Of a stretch of 30,437 nt of DNA, positions 21,433 to 30,437 are shown piece by piece; positions within the stretch are counted from its first letter, which is position 1, and every line of letters begins with the position of its first letter. Both the position numbers and the translations under genes were made by a program. The notes under the pieces were generated by a model. It searched no databases and had not been told where the DNA came from. It was given only the letters and a program-made list of their open reading frames with translations. Location of the stretch: the NCBI GenBank assembly GCA_036897485.1, contig JAYMTF010000772.1, forward strand, positions 1 to 30,437, in the 5' to 3' direction. The stretch is from Pelargonium nanum (lineage: Eukaryota > Streptophyta > Magnoliopsida > Geraniales > Geraniaceae).

Positions 21433-23981
21433 ATGGGATTGTGGGAATCTTTTCTCAATTGGCTGCGCAGGTCAGTTGTTTTCTTCTTTGCACCTGCAAC
21501 TGTAACGCTATGGGTTGATTCGGGTTCGTGTATCGTGTTTTTTAAAATTTATTTGTTGAAGCGGAACTTATAGATGTATATATAGTTTTGTTTTTGTTGC
21601 GATTGAAAGTGAAGAACTGAAGTGGATGAAACCAATTTGTAGCTGGATTTTGAATTTTGGCAGAAACCAAAGGGATAGGTTTTAGGCATGAATCATGCTA
21701 TGGATTGGAAGATTTTCGTGCTTTTGTTGTTTATGTTGATTGAGTTTTTGACGAAATAGTATAGAATTGTACTGGTTGATGAGTTTTGTTATGAATGTAA
21801 TTTACTAATATCTTATATGTATAACCATAATGTTAGATGTCCTTAGACATTAATATTGTTATGAATTTAGATGAGGCCATAGTCCATAGTTACTACCCTA
21901 TTGTTTTATCTCATTTAATGCTATTTATGAACCCATAGAAAAAATGAACAAGAATTTTTGTAGTGTTTGACGGGAATCTGTTTGTTCTCTAGGGGGCAAC
22001 CTGTGTCTTGGATGAGAAGGTGTCTTATGTGTTACTTTCTACCCAAATGTAAAATCACAGTTGAGTATGATAGTGACAGCGCCATTGCAGTTCAACCATT
22101 TTGTGTTCCAATATGTAGTTTGATTTAAATGAATGATGGGATCCTCATGTTGACTATCAGATTAGATATGGGATGCTGTGCACTAAATGAAGTAAGCTAA
22201 GTTGTAGAGATGAATAGGTGCTAAATCTTGCTATAAGAGAAATTTGATTTCTATTTCCTAGTCATAGTGCATTTTTTTTAATCCTATATCCCACTAGTCT
22301 AGGATCTATCTACGTATGTAGAAGAATGCTGATTAACTAGAGTGCTTTTATTGACATGCTTACCTTATTCATTAATCCCATGAATTGCATTGTCTCACTT
22401 TACTTTTTATGCTTTCACAGCCTTTTCTTTAAACAAGAAATGGAGCTGTCTCTGATAGGACTTCAAAATGCGGGAAAGACTTCACTTGTAAATGTTGTTG
22501 CAGTAAGTAGAATGCGCCATACTCGTTTACTAATCATTTCCCTTCCAATAAATTTATATCCACTGACTCGCTGGATCTTGGTTTGCTGGTCACCTCTTAG
22601 ACTGGTGGATATAGTGAAGACATGATCCCTACGGTGAGTAATCTTTGTTGGGTGTTATGACTTTCTTTTAGCTTTTGCCAGTCAAGAAAAAAAGGTTTCT
22701 TTTAGTTTTACCCAGAAATCTAATTGTTTGCACATTTTCCTTGTGTCATCAGTCCGTAGACAGTCTATCTAATGACGCCAAAATTGTATAATGTAATGAC
22801 ATGTATTCAATTTTCAGGTAGGATTCAATATGAGAAAAGTAACAAAAGGGAATGTCACAATAAAGTTGTGGGATCTTGGAGGTCAACCTCGGTTTCGCAG
22901 TATGTGGGAGCGCTACTGTCGTGCAGTTTCTGCCATTGTGTATGAACTACTTTCTCTATCTTGATATACTGATCTGACACTTCCAATTTCAAAGTTCCAA
23001 GAGAATTTCAAAGTTACACAATGGCATTACATTTCAGATACATTAATTATTTTGATGGATTTGTAGTTTATGTTTTCCTTGTGTGTGAATTTCTGATTAG
23101 TTGTTTTACTTGATGTAGGAAGTAGGAACATATGTTGAATTGTGATTAGTGAACATTTATGACAAAATCTCTAAAACAAATGTTGTACTTTTATCCGCTT
23201 GAAGCAATTGTAGGATTCATATTGTCTGTCACATGTTAAAAGTTAATAATTTTGGAAAATGATGCTCAAGATTGATCATTCGTTGAAGTGAATTGTTGTA
23301 CTTTGATCTGCTTGAAGCAATTGTAGGATTCATATTGTCTGTCATATGTTAAAAGTTAATAATTTTGGAAAATGATGCTCAAGATTGATCATTCGTTGAA
23401 GTGATTTGTTAGTGCAAGAAAATGTCTTATCATCAGAATATCCTGTCTCCAAGAAACATATATATATATATATGTGTTGAAGTACTGTTCTTTTTTGTTT
23501 TCTCCTTTGTGGAGACTCAGAGAATTACTCTAACCTTTTATTCCTGCAGTTATGTGGTTGATGCCGCTGATCCTGATAACCTCAGCATCTCAAAAAGTGA
23601 ACTTCATGATTTATTGAGCAAACCTTCACTGAATGGTATTCCCTTGCTAGTTCTTGGGAACAAGATTGACAAACCTGGAGCTCTGTCGAAACAGGCATTG
23701 ACTGATCAAATGTATGACACATTTTACTTTAATGGAAACTCAAATGATATTACTAAAATACAACATACATAATTATCATTACCTTTCAATTCATGCTTGT
23801 TTGATTCTAGAAGTTCAATTTTATTTCCAGTATCGGTTGTAATTTTGACAATATGTTGTGCAGGGAACTCAAGGTGATAACTGACAGAGAAGTTTGCTGC
23901 TTTATGATATCATGCAAAAACTCAACGAACATTGACGCAGTCATTGATTGGCTTATAAAGCATTCCAAATCAAAGAGTTGA
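21433..23981 (+). CDS. ARL8: ADP-ribosylation factor-like GTPase ARL8
   Basis: Coding exons: 21433-21470, 22421-22502, 22601-22633, 22818-22939, 23550-23711 and 23864-23981. They sum to 555 nt (184 aa), the family's usual length, all GT-AG with consistent phases. The start encodes [19 protein letters not shown], an amphipathic N-terminal helix. GTP-binding motifs are intact: P-loop GLQNAGKT, switch I Thr in [13 protein letters not shown], switch [24 protein letters not shown] in [11 protein letters not shown] and SCKNS (SAK-like) near the C-terminus. Exon 3 encodes only 11 residues. Known family role: membrane traffic at late endosomes/lysosomes or vacuole; plant ARL8 is also a reported host factor for tobamovirus RNA replication. 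It corresponds to the Arabidopsis ARLA1 group. Confidence 0.97.
23181..23406. repeat. 113-bp tandem duplication in ARL8 intron 4
   Basis: Copies at about 23181-23293 and 23294-23406 differ at about four bases. Both contain GCTTGAAGCAATTGTAGGAT and GAAAATGATGCTCAAGATTG. High identity indicates a recent duplication. Confidence 0.95.
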
Positions 23982-24973
23982 AAGGACTCTTTGTGTGTTA
24001 TAATTTGTGAAGAGAACATGTTCGGGTTTGTTGACGATGGGATGATTCACTTAAGAGGTGTCTCCGATTTTCTTCTATCTTGTATATTATTAGACGATCT
24101 TCTTTCTAATTGATTTGAGTATTTTTGTGTTGGTGCTATCTCTCAGTTACTATATCTTTATATCCATGGGAAAGTTTAAATAGTGTTCTTCTGTCAGCTA
24201 GGAGTTCTGTCAATGCCATCAGATTAAGCCAAACATAGTGAGACTTACAGAGATAGAGAGGATTGTGAATGAAAATGGAGCAAAAAAAATATACATGCTA
24301 ACACTCCATTACTCATCTGTAGTTGCTATTTTAACATGAAGAAAAAATGCTTATGCTTTATATTTTGCAGTACTGATTTCTTCAACTTAATTTGCAAATT
24401 GTTGCATCACGTGACAATTCTCATCGATAATGTTTGAATTAGAAACCCCCGGTTCACATTCTCGTTGTCATTCCTCTTCCCTTAATGAATAAATTGATTC
24501 CCTCCTAAGATGGATTGAATGACACTCCATTTCCATTTCTATTCTCTTTTAGGCTATAACTCAAACTTCAAACAATCACTGTTAGCAAATAACACATAAA
24601 TCTCTTTTGTAGTCAATATTTTATTTCAATTCAAGTTATGGAATTTATAATCACTAGCTCTAAACATCATCATATCCCTAAGTATCTTCTGATTGTTTTT
24701 TTTTTATCAGCAAGTATCTTCTGATTGTATAAGGAACTCATCTAAAATTAACCATAACGCATATGTTTATGTCATAGAGAACTAATTGAATAAAATGTGA
24801 TCTAGTACGAGCCAAGGACTTCCTAGGGTATATGTCCATATACTCTAAATTCCTTAATTAACCTAGGTTGACTTCTAGGTCATTTAGCATCTTTTGTTCT
24901 TTGTTCTATATTCAATTCTTAATGTGTAGTTAAATGAAAGAACTTTTGTTCAATTTGATAGTTGAACTTTAAC

Positions 24974-24999
24974 AAAAAAAAAAAAAAAAAAAAAAAAAA
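24974..24999 (+). repeat. 26-base poly-A run
   Basis: An uninterrupted A tract. No retroposed coding sequence, tRNA-like SINE head or clear target-site duplication was recognised beside it, so it may be a simple microsatellite. Confidence 0.8.
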
Positions 25000-25646
25000 C
25001 CAAAGTGATGGCTTAACTTTTTAAAAATTAAACAAACTAGTGACTACTGTTAAATATCCGTTAACTTTAGCTCTTGATAATCAGAAGCTTGCATTTCAGT
25101 TCTTTTTTGTTTGTTTGCGTATGTTGTTGTGATTAAGAAAAAAGAAGTTCTTAAGATGTCAAGGTTTAAATGAATGAATTCTTTCTTGAGTCCTCTGTCA
25201 TTCACAAAAACTTACATATAGATGGACTCTTGAGAGAAACATCACCAACTAGAAATTAAAGGAGCTTGCTAAACTTTATGGCTCATCAACAACTCACATA
25301 TACTATCATTTATGCTCAAGACTCAAATAGCAATGGAGGTCATGGTTAGAGTTTTGTTCTTAGCCATTCTGATTTATATTGGGTACTTCTCATTCAAAAT
25401 TACCATGGAGCAAATTTGGATAGTTCAAATTACAGAAGCTATACACCATCCTGTACTTTAGGTTTTTTAAGTCATAAAACCTATTAGCTTAAATAGGAGA
25501 TGCAATATCAGAATCACCTCCAATTCCAGAAGACTTACAAGTCTAGTCAATATTTACAGTTATGGACACCTCCGGGGAAGGCAAGCAGCCAGCAAGCTGC
25601 ATGATATCGGTTTCGAATGATGCTCCGCTTGTCATTACTCCGGTAG

Positions 25647-25796
25647 CTGCAAATAAAGAATATTGAATTTTATGTAAATATGAGAACATTTTTTTAATGA
25701 AACACAACCCACAAAATATTGCATCCATCATCAATCACAGTACTCCCAGCCAACTTTACAAGACAGAAAATATTAAGCAATGAAGTAAGGAAGTAC
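25647..25796 (-). other. Probable 3' UTR intron of TRB
   Basis: Minus-strand donor TAAG|GTACTT at 25797/25796 and acceptor ATTTGCAG at 25647 lie just after the TAA stop (25828-25826). The splice junction would be about 29 nt past the stop, inside the distance normally tolerated by nonsense-mediated decay. Confidence 0.4.
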
Positions 25797-25825
25797 CTTA
25801 GAGATAGAACCATCACCCAAGGCCT

Positions 25826-28800
25826 TTACCACGAGCCAAGTGTTCCACATTTTAATGCCTTCATTGCTGCCTTTGCGAAAATTTCTGCTGCTTCAGCTTC
25901 AGCTTCTGCCGCCTCTGCTTCCCTTGCTGCCTCTGCAGCCTCTGCCATGGCGGCTTCTGCCTCTGCAACTGCTCGTGCTGCAGCATCAGCAGCTTCTTGT
26001 GGAGTCATGCTCCTCATCTTTGACAGCTCTTCATCAATCGGAGATCTAGTATGATTGTTGATTTCACCCTTTTCTGCTCTTGAATCCTGTTCCCCTCTTC
26101 TCACTTCAGACGAGGTCAAACGTTTTGCAATTCTATATTTATGTTTTACCTGACATGCGGACACCAAAAAGGCTTAAAAGGAAGGCCATTCAGATATTGG
26201 ATATAATTTCCATGTGTCCATAATGCATTGAAAATCACCTATTAGCATCTGTAGTAAAAGGCAGACTTGATTGACCCTAAATATAATTTAAATATATTAC
26301 ATGTCAACACACTAACATTTTAAGTACTTCATGCATTTAAACATCATATACTATTTCTACATTTTGTAGTATGTTCTATGCTACATTAGAATATGAAATG
26401 GAATACCTTTATCAATTTGCCATGTGCTGTCAGATGCTTCAACTTTGCTGCTAAATGCTTTTTGAAGTCTGGCTCTGTATGGCACTGCTCCTGCAAAATG
26501 AAAATTAGTGATGCCCCAATCATTTGAAAGACAGGAAACCCCAATATATATATATATATATAAGCTAAAACGTATACATTTGCTCAGTTTTCTTTCCATT
26601 CAGAAATCATAGAAGTCTTGAAATTGTGTAGACATTATAAGTCATAAAATATTTTAGAGTTAACCTTTAATTTGTGCTGTGTAAAATAGATGATGGGGTT
26701 AATGTAAAGAGATTGTTCAAAGCTGTTTGCAATCCATCAACTGCCTCTAATTACACAGCAGTTTGTAGGAAAGAAATGCCTTAAAAAAAAGATTTATGAG
26801 TATATACTTTTTGAATAAGTAGGACACTCAGACCATATTAGCAATACAAGTACTAAACCACAGCAGTTTAACCACTTAAGGTAGCGTTTGGATTAAATTT
26901 TTGATGAGAATAGGAATGAAACCCATTCCCCTTGTCATTCCCTCCATTCCCTTTGTGATTTCCATTCTCATGTAATGGTGTTTGGATCAATTAAAGTGTG
27001 TGAATGTGAATCATTATCGTTCTAATTGTTGTTATTTGGTACACAAAAGTAAAAAAAATGTTAGAATATGAAATCGATCAAATTATTCACTTTTAAAAAA
27101 CATTTAAATAATTATGCAAAAATTTAATTTTACTGGTCATTTAAGATTGATAAAAGTCAACATAAAAATAAAAATTAATATTCAACGTTAAAATATCTAG
27201 ATTTGCTCACAACTAGTGTTCATTTTTTTGTGAATGGAGTCCGTAATTGTATTTCTCTCGACAGGACAATTTACGAAGAAAAAAAACTATAATCGGAGAT
27301 TTGTTTAAAAATATCTATGATTTTTTTAATCATGTTTTCCTATTTTTCAGAAATTTTGCATATAAATATGCATTATTTTGAAAAAAATAAGTCCATAATT
27401 ATGTTCCTAGAAGAAATTTACATGAAATTAGAAAAAAGAAATCATCTTAACCGGATATTCGAGCACAAAATTATGAATGTTTGAAATGTAGGTTGTAGCA
27501 TAAAAGACTAGGAAATGGGAATGGGAATCCCTTCCATCCATCTTAAGAGGGAATCAAGTTGATAATGAGTAAGGGAAAGATCATTCCCATTCTCCATTCC
27601 TGTTCCAAAACAAAAATTTCTAATCCAAATGCTACCTAGATATTTGTTTTTCCATTCACAAAACAAACTTGGATTTTGAACTAAAAGACATAATGAAAAT
27701 TACCTCGATATATTTAGCAATTGCAGCCTTGTCAGAACCACCTGGCTCATTCAACCTCCTTATAGAGTTTAAAACAACTTTATCCAACCTACATCAAATG
27801 CAAACAAGCTTCAACCTAACTCAATGAAAAAAGAAATTAGAAAGGACAAGTTTGTTTTGAATACAAGACATTTTATAGTCTATTAAAAAACTCATTGTCA
27901 TCTTTGAAGATAGAACAAAGGCTTTTTCAAATGTACATGAGAGTTATTGAATCACATAACTCTGACGTTAGTTGTTACTAACTTTATTAGCAATAGGCAC
28001 TACGTAGCTCAAGAGACGTAGTGGAGTACAATCACCAGAATATCTTAGATAGAAGCTGGATTCTGCAGCTTCCACCCAGAAACAGGTTTTGCTGCATTTC
28101 AAAACCACATAAAACACACCTAAGGGTTTGAATCATTAATATCCAACGAGCTACGAGATCTGGTGATCGTCACGATGAAGCCTAGAACTAATCATTTGTA
28201 GTAAAATGATACTGCATTACTCATGGTTTACCCATTGTCTAACTAAAACTAAATGGTGAGAACTGATATAGTACATGCTAACAAATATCTAAGTTCAATG
28301 AATGGCAAGCAGGATCCAATAGGGCCAGAAGTCATGTAACCTTGCAATTGATTCTTTTGGACCAGTTGACAGCATTGTTCCAACGGAAATTGCAAGCGAC
28401 TTTGCATCAACAACTTCTTCGTCACTTCGAAACACATTGCTGAGAGCTAGTTGGTGGTTTTCATGATGTCTTGGGGTTGTTTGGTTCTTTCTCACTCCAA
28501 ACCTAGACCTACTCCTCGACCCCAACCCATTTATCATCACATTGATATTTCTCCATTTGTCCTGTCAAGAATTGAAGGTCAACACAATAGGCAAATAAGT
28601 CAATCACAGAACAAGGTATCTGAAAATACAAAAACCACAAGAGTTATACCAAATTCAAGATCATTAACATGGACGACTTAATACATATTTTTAATCTCGG
28701 TGCATAGTTGATAATATCAGGTAATTTAACAGAATGTATACATACCTTGAGATCCACATTTGAGCGCAAACGCAAAATAGAACTAAACTCTGGATCCGTA

Positions 28801-28895
28801 AGTATTGTGCGCCATTTCCCTGCCCCGTGCTTACCTACTCCAGTCTTAAGGGCTGTTTCTTCCTCAGCTGTCCATTTCTGCTTAGGAGCACCCAT
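25826..28895 (-). CDS. TRB: Telomere repeat-binding factor (TRB; single-Myb-histone protein)
   Basis: Minus-strand coding exons: 28895-28746, 28561-28341, 27788-27704, 26490-26407 and 26149-25826. They total 864 nt (287 aa), near the family norm, all GT-AG and in phase. An N-terminal Myb domain (about 1-57) contains [24 protein letters not shown] and the telobox motif VDLKDKWRN. A histone H1/H5-like globular domain (about 125-190) contains [30 protein letters not shown] and [16 protein letters not shown]. An Ala/Glu-rich coiled coil (about 225-275) follows [20 protein letters not shown], and the chain ends KCGTLGSW. TRBs bind telomeric TTTAGGG repeats and promoter telo-boxes and recruit chromatin complexes (family knowledge). 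The last residues are the least certain because an alternative donor lies at the stop codon. It most resembles Arabidopsis TRB2/TRB3 by remembered gene order. Confidence 0.95.
26543..26561. repeat. TA dinucleotide microsatellite
   Basis: A short (TA)n run inside TRB intron 3. A similar run lies at about 23457-23473 in ARL8 intron 4. Confidence 0.8.
26877..27639. mobile_element. 757-bp non-autonomous element with terminal inverted repeats in TRB intron 3
   Basis: The left end at 26880 reads GGTAGCGTTTGGATTAAATT. The right end, reverse complement ending at 27636, reads GGTAGCATTTGGATTAGAAA, giving terminal repeats of about 26 bp. Flanks are TAA (26877-26879) and TAG (27637-27639), suggesting a decayed 3-bp duplication of TWA type as in PIF/Harbinger elements. 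Subterminal regions are rich in CATTCC/GGAATG. No transposase frame is present. Superfamily is uncertain. Confidence 0.65.
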
Positions 28896-28924
28896 CACCC
28901 CAAATTTCCAAAACCACCCGAGAA

Positions 28925-29427
28925 CTAAAACAAAACCGGAATAGTTAACAGCATATCGAACAATGTAACCTACTTCTTGCTCTAAGAAGCTCCCTACATT
29001 ATGACACAACTTACTTAACCTTAATTTCAAATTACAAGTTCCTCTCTAGAAAATCCCAAAGATTGTCAAAGGGATTTTGTCCGAAAATTGCTAGGACATC
29101 AGCTAAACTGCATTAGAGAGCTAGATTAGCTTCTTTGACACACAGGCTAAACAAACAAAAAGAGAAAAGCAGAATCGTAAGTCTTGGTTTCACAAGCTCC
29201 GAAGCTGATCAACTGAAAAATGAGCTAAATTTACAGCAACCCAGAAAAGATTGAACAATAATACAACAAGTCTTTAGTTGGGTATGCAATTTGAAACGAA
29301 ACCAGTATATGTAATCAGCGACAAACAATTCAGAATAATATACACGAAGAGTATTCGAAAATGCAGCAGCATATAATGGGTATATAAAATTTCCCGAGAA
29401 AATGAAGGAAAAATGTCAGAGGTGAAC
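28925..29427 (-). other. 5' UTR intron of TRB
   Basis: Minus-strand donor ATCAG|GTTCAC at 29428/29427 and acceptor GTTTTAG at 28925 lie 29 bases upstream of the ATG. A leader exon beyond 29428 is implied. This is based on splice consensus only. Confidence 0.5.
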
Positions 29428-29555
29428 CTGATCAGAAGAGGTACAGTGAAGAAATGTGAAGTGCTTAGAATTTGCCCAAAATTCAGACGGACGAGAGTTA
29501 ATATATGACCAATTTTCTTCGTCCCCTTCGTGAAAAAATATATTTTCTGCTCAAT

Positions 29556-29705
29556 ATTTTAGGAGAGAATACAGAGTGACCCACACAAACCTTCTCAATT
29601 TGAACCACAATACAAATACGTCGTACCCAAATTTTAGGGTAAAATACACATTGACCCACGCAAACATTATCAATTTGAACCACAGCTTATTAACAAATAT
29701 CTCTC
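29556..29705. repeat. 75-bp diverged tandem repeat
   Basis: Copies start at about 29556 and 29631. Shared words are ATTTTAGG, TGACCCAC, CAAAC and TCAATTTGAACCACA at constant spacing. It lies upstream of the TRB leader. Confidence 0.7.
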
Positions 29706-30180
29706 TTACTCTCCTTTTATAATTCACATGAATTTGGAATAAATTGGTTCCAAAACTTGTACTTGAATTTTGTTTAGTTCTATACCGGGGTTTTAATTAC
29801 TTTAAAATGTAGGGTGGTTTTGTATTTTTTGAACCGATGCATTTTTTAGTTTAGTCTATAATTAGAATTTCGTCTTATCTGATTTTCATTATGTCATATA
29901 CGAAATCCACGTGTGCATGACACGTCATCAAACTGTCGATATACCGACTTTGCCAAACAAGAACTCAATTCTGTACTGACAATTTAATTCTTCTACGAAC
30001 ATTATACGTCAATTTTATTCCTCTATATACAAGCAATCGATTCCACTCCGACGGTAGTTACATATCGAAAACATGAGCTTGCTTAAGGTCAGGGTGTATA
30101 GATTAGCTCATGAGCTGGTAAAAAAAAAAAACTGAGTACCCAAAGCTTATGATTTTTTAACTCATAAGTCATTAAAAATA

Positions 30181-30332
30181 GTTGTTTTGATCAAGTAAAA
30201 GACATATGTTCATTTGTATTAATTACTCATGAATTTATTTGTCTTTATTAAGAAAAGTTGTTTTGATAACGTAAAAGACATATGTTCATCTGTATTAATT
30301 ACTCATGAATTTATTTGTCTTTCTTAACTATG
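30181..30332. repeat. 76-bp tandem repeat near the window end
   Basis: Copies at about 30181-30256 and 30257-30332 differ at about four of their first 70 bases. Both contain GTAAAAGACATATGTTCAT and TGTATTAATTACTCATGAAT. Confidence 0.9.
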
Positions 30333-30437
30333 ATAAGCAAAACATCAATTCAAATTTTACTACTTATCAACATTTTTATTGGGATAAAGGCAAAATTAGT
30401 ACCCAAACTTTGGGCTAAACACAAATGTGGTACCCAA

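Larger units (their letters stand above)
23982..25825. other. Convergent spacer between ARL8 and TRB
   Basis: No coding gene was seen. The first few hundred bases are the ARL8 3' UTR. A 26-base poly-A run occupies 24974-24999. The right part (25543-25825) probably holds the TRB 3' UTR with one intron. Confidence 0.55.
28896..30437. other. TRB leader, promoter and repeat-rich flank
   Basis: No other coding gene was seen. The TRB leader and 5' UTR intron occupy about 28896-29500. Beyond about 29550 the sequence is repeat-derived: a 75-bp diverged tandem repeat, degenerate transposon-like text at 29760-30060, a 76-bp tandem repeat, and a final stretch typical of plant dispersed repeats that runs off the window. 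Confidence 0.55.

Noticed and set aside
24974..24999. Poly-A run as the tail of a retroposed gene or SINE
   Set aside because: No processed coding sequence, tRNA-like head or target-site duplication was visible beside it.
25719..26054. Plus-strand Ala/Ser-rich open frames
   Set aside because: They are shadows of the GC-rich, Ala/Glu coiled-coil exon of TRB on the other strand.
1..30437. CRISPR arrays, operons, rRNA or tRNA genes, phage or plasmid functions
   Set aside because: Nothing of the kind was seen; the sequence is a plant nuclear region with spliceosomal introns.

Overview
The window is nuclear DNA of a flowering plant, most likely a eudicot. It is AT-rich and holds six intron-containing genes with plant-type splice sites, separated by short AT-rich spacers with degenerate transposon debris. 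There are no bacterial-type operons, rRNA genes or CRISPR arrays, and I saw no tRNA gene. Gene models were assembled by hand from splice signals, phase arithmetic and remembered family sequences; no database was searched.

Layout: (1) 1234-3402 (+), a plastid-type adenylyl-sulfate kinase (APK), 7 coding exons, 286 aa. (2) 4427-8455 (-), a plant protein of unknown function, 4 exons, 216 aa, whose first intron appears to be GC-AG and carries two related Stowaway-like MITEs. (3) 8758-13764 (+), a U-box plus cyclophilin protein (CYP65/PUB49, PPIL2 type), 11 exons, 594 aa, head-to-head with gene 2 across a 302-bp spacer holding two site II motifs and a telo-box. (4) 14417-18010 (-), a membrane-anchored GH43-type glycosidase-like protein, 2 coding exons plus a 5' UTR intron. 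Its second exon appears to have lost about 11 nt and is frameshifted. (5) 21433-23981 (+), an ARL8-type small GTPase, 6 exons, 184 aa. (6) 25826-28895 (-), a telomere-repeat-binding (TRB, single-Myb-histone) protein, 5 coding exons, 287 aa, with 5' and probably 3' UTR introns.

The genes do not form one pathway: they cover sulfate activation, protein folding/ubiquitination, cell-wall-type glycan hydrolysis, endomembrane traffic and chromatin/telomere binding. The same set is found, as I recall, near the end of Arabidopsis chromosome 5 (APK4, PUB49, GH43, ARLA1D, TRB2) and partly in its duplicate on chromosome 3 (TRB3, ARLA1C, GH43). The block is therefore best read as conserved eudicot microsynteny.

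I found no convincing novel biological system. The points most worth a second look are the GH43 frameshift and a nearby acceptor that would bypass it, the GC-AG intron, the uncharacterised 216-aa protein, the shared promoter, a 757-bp inverted-terminal element inside the TRB gene, and several young tandem duplications.
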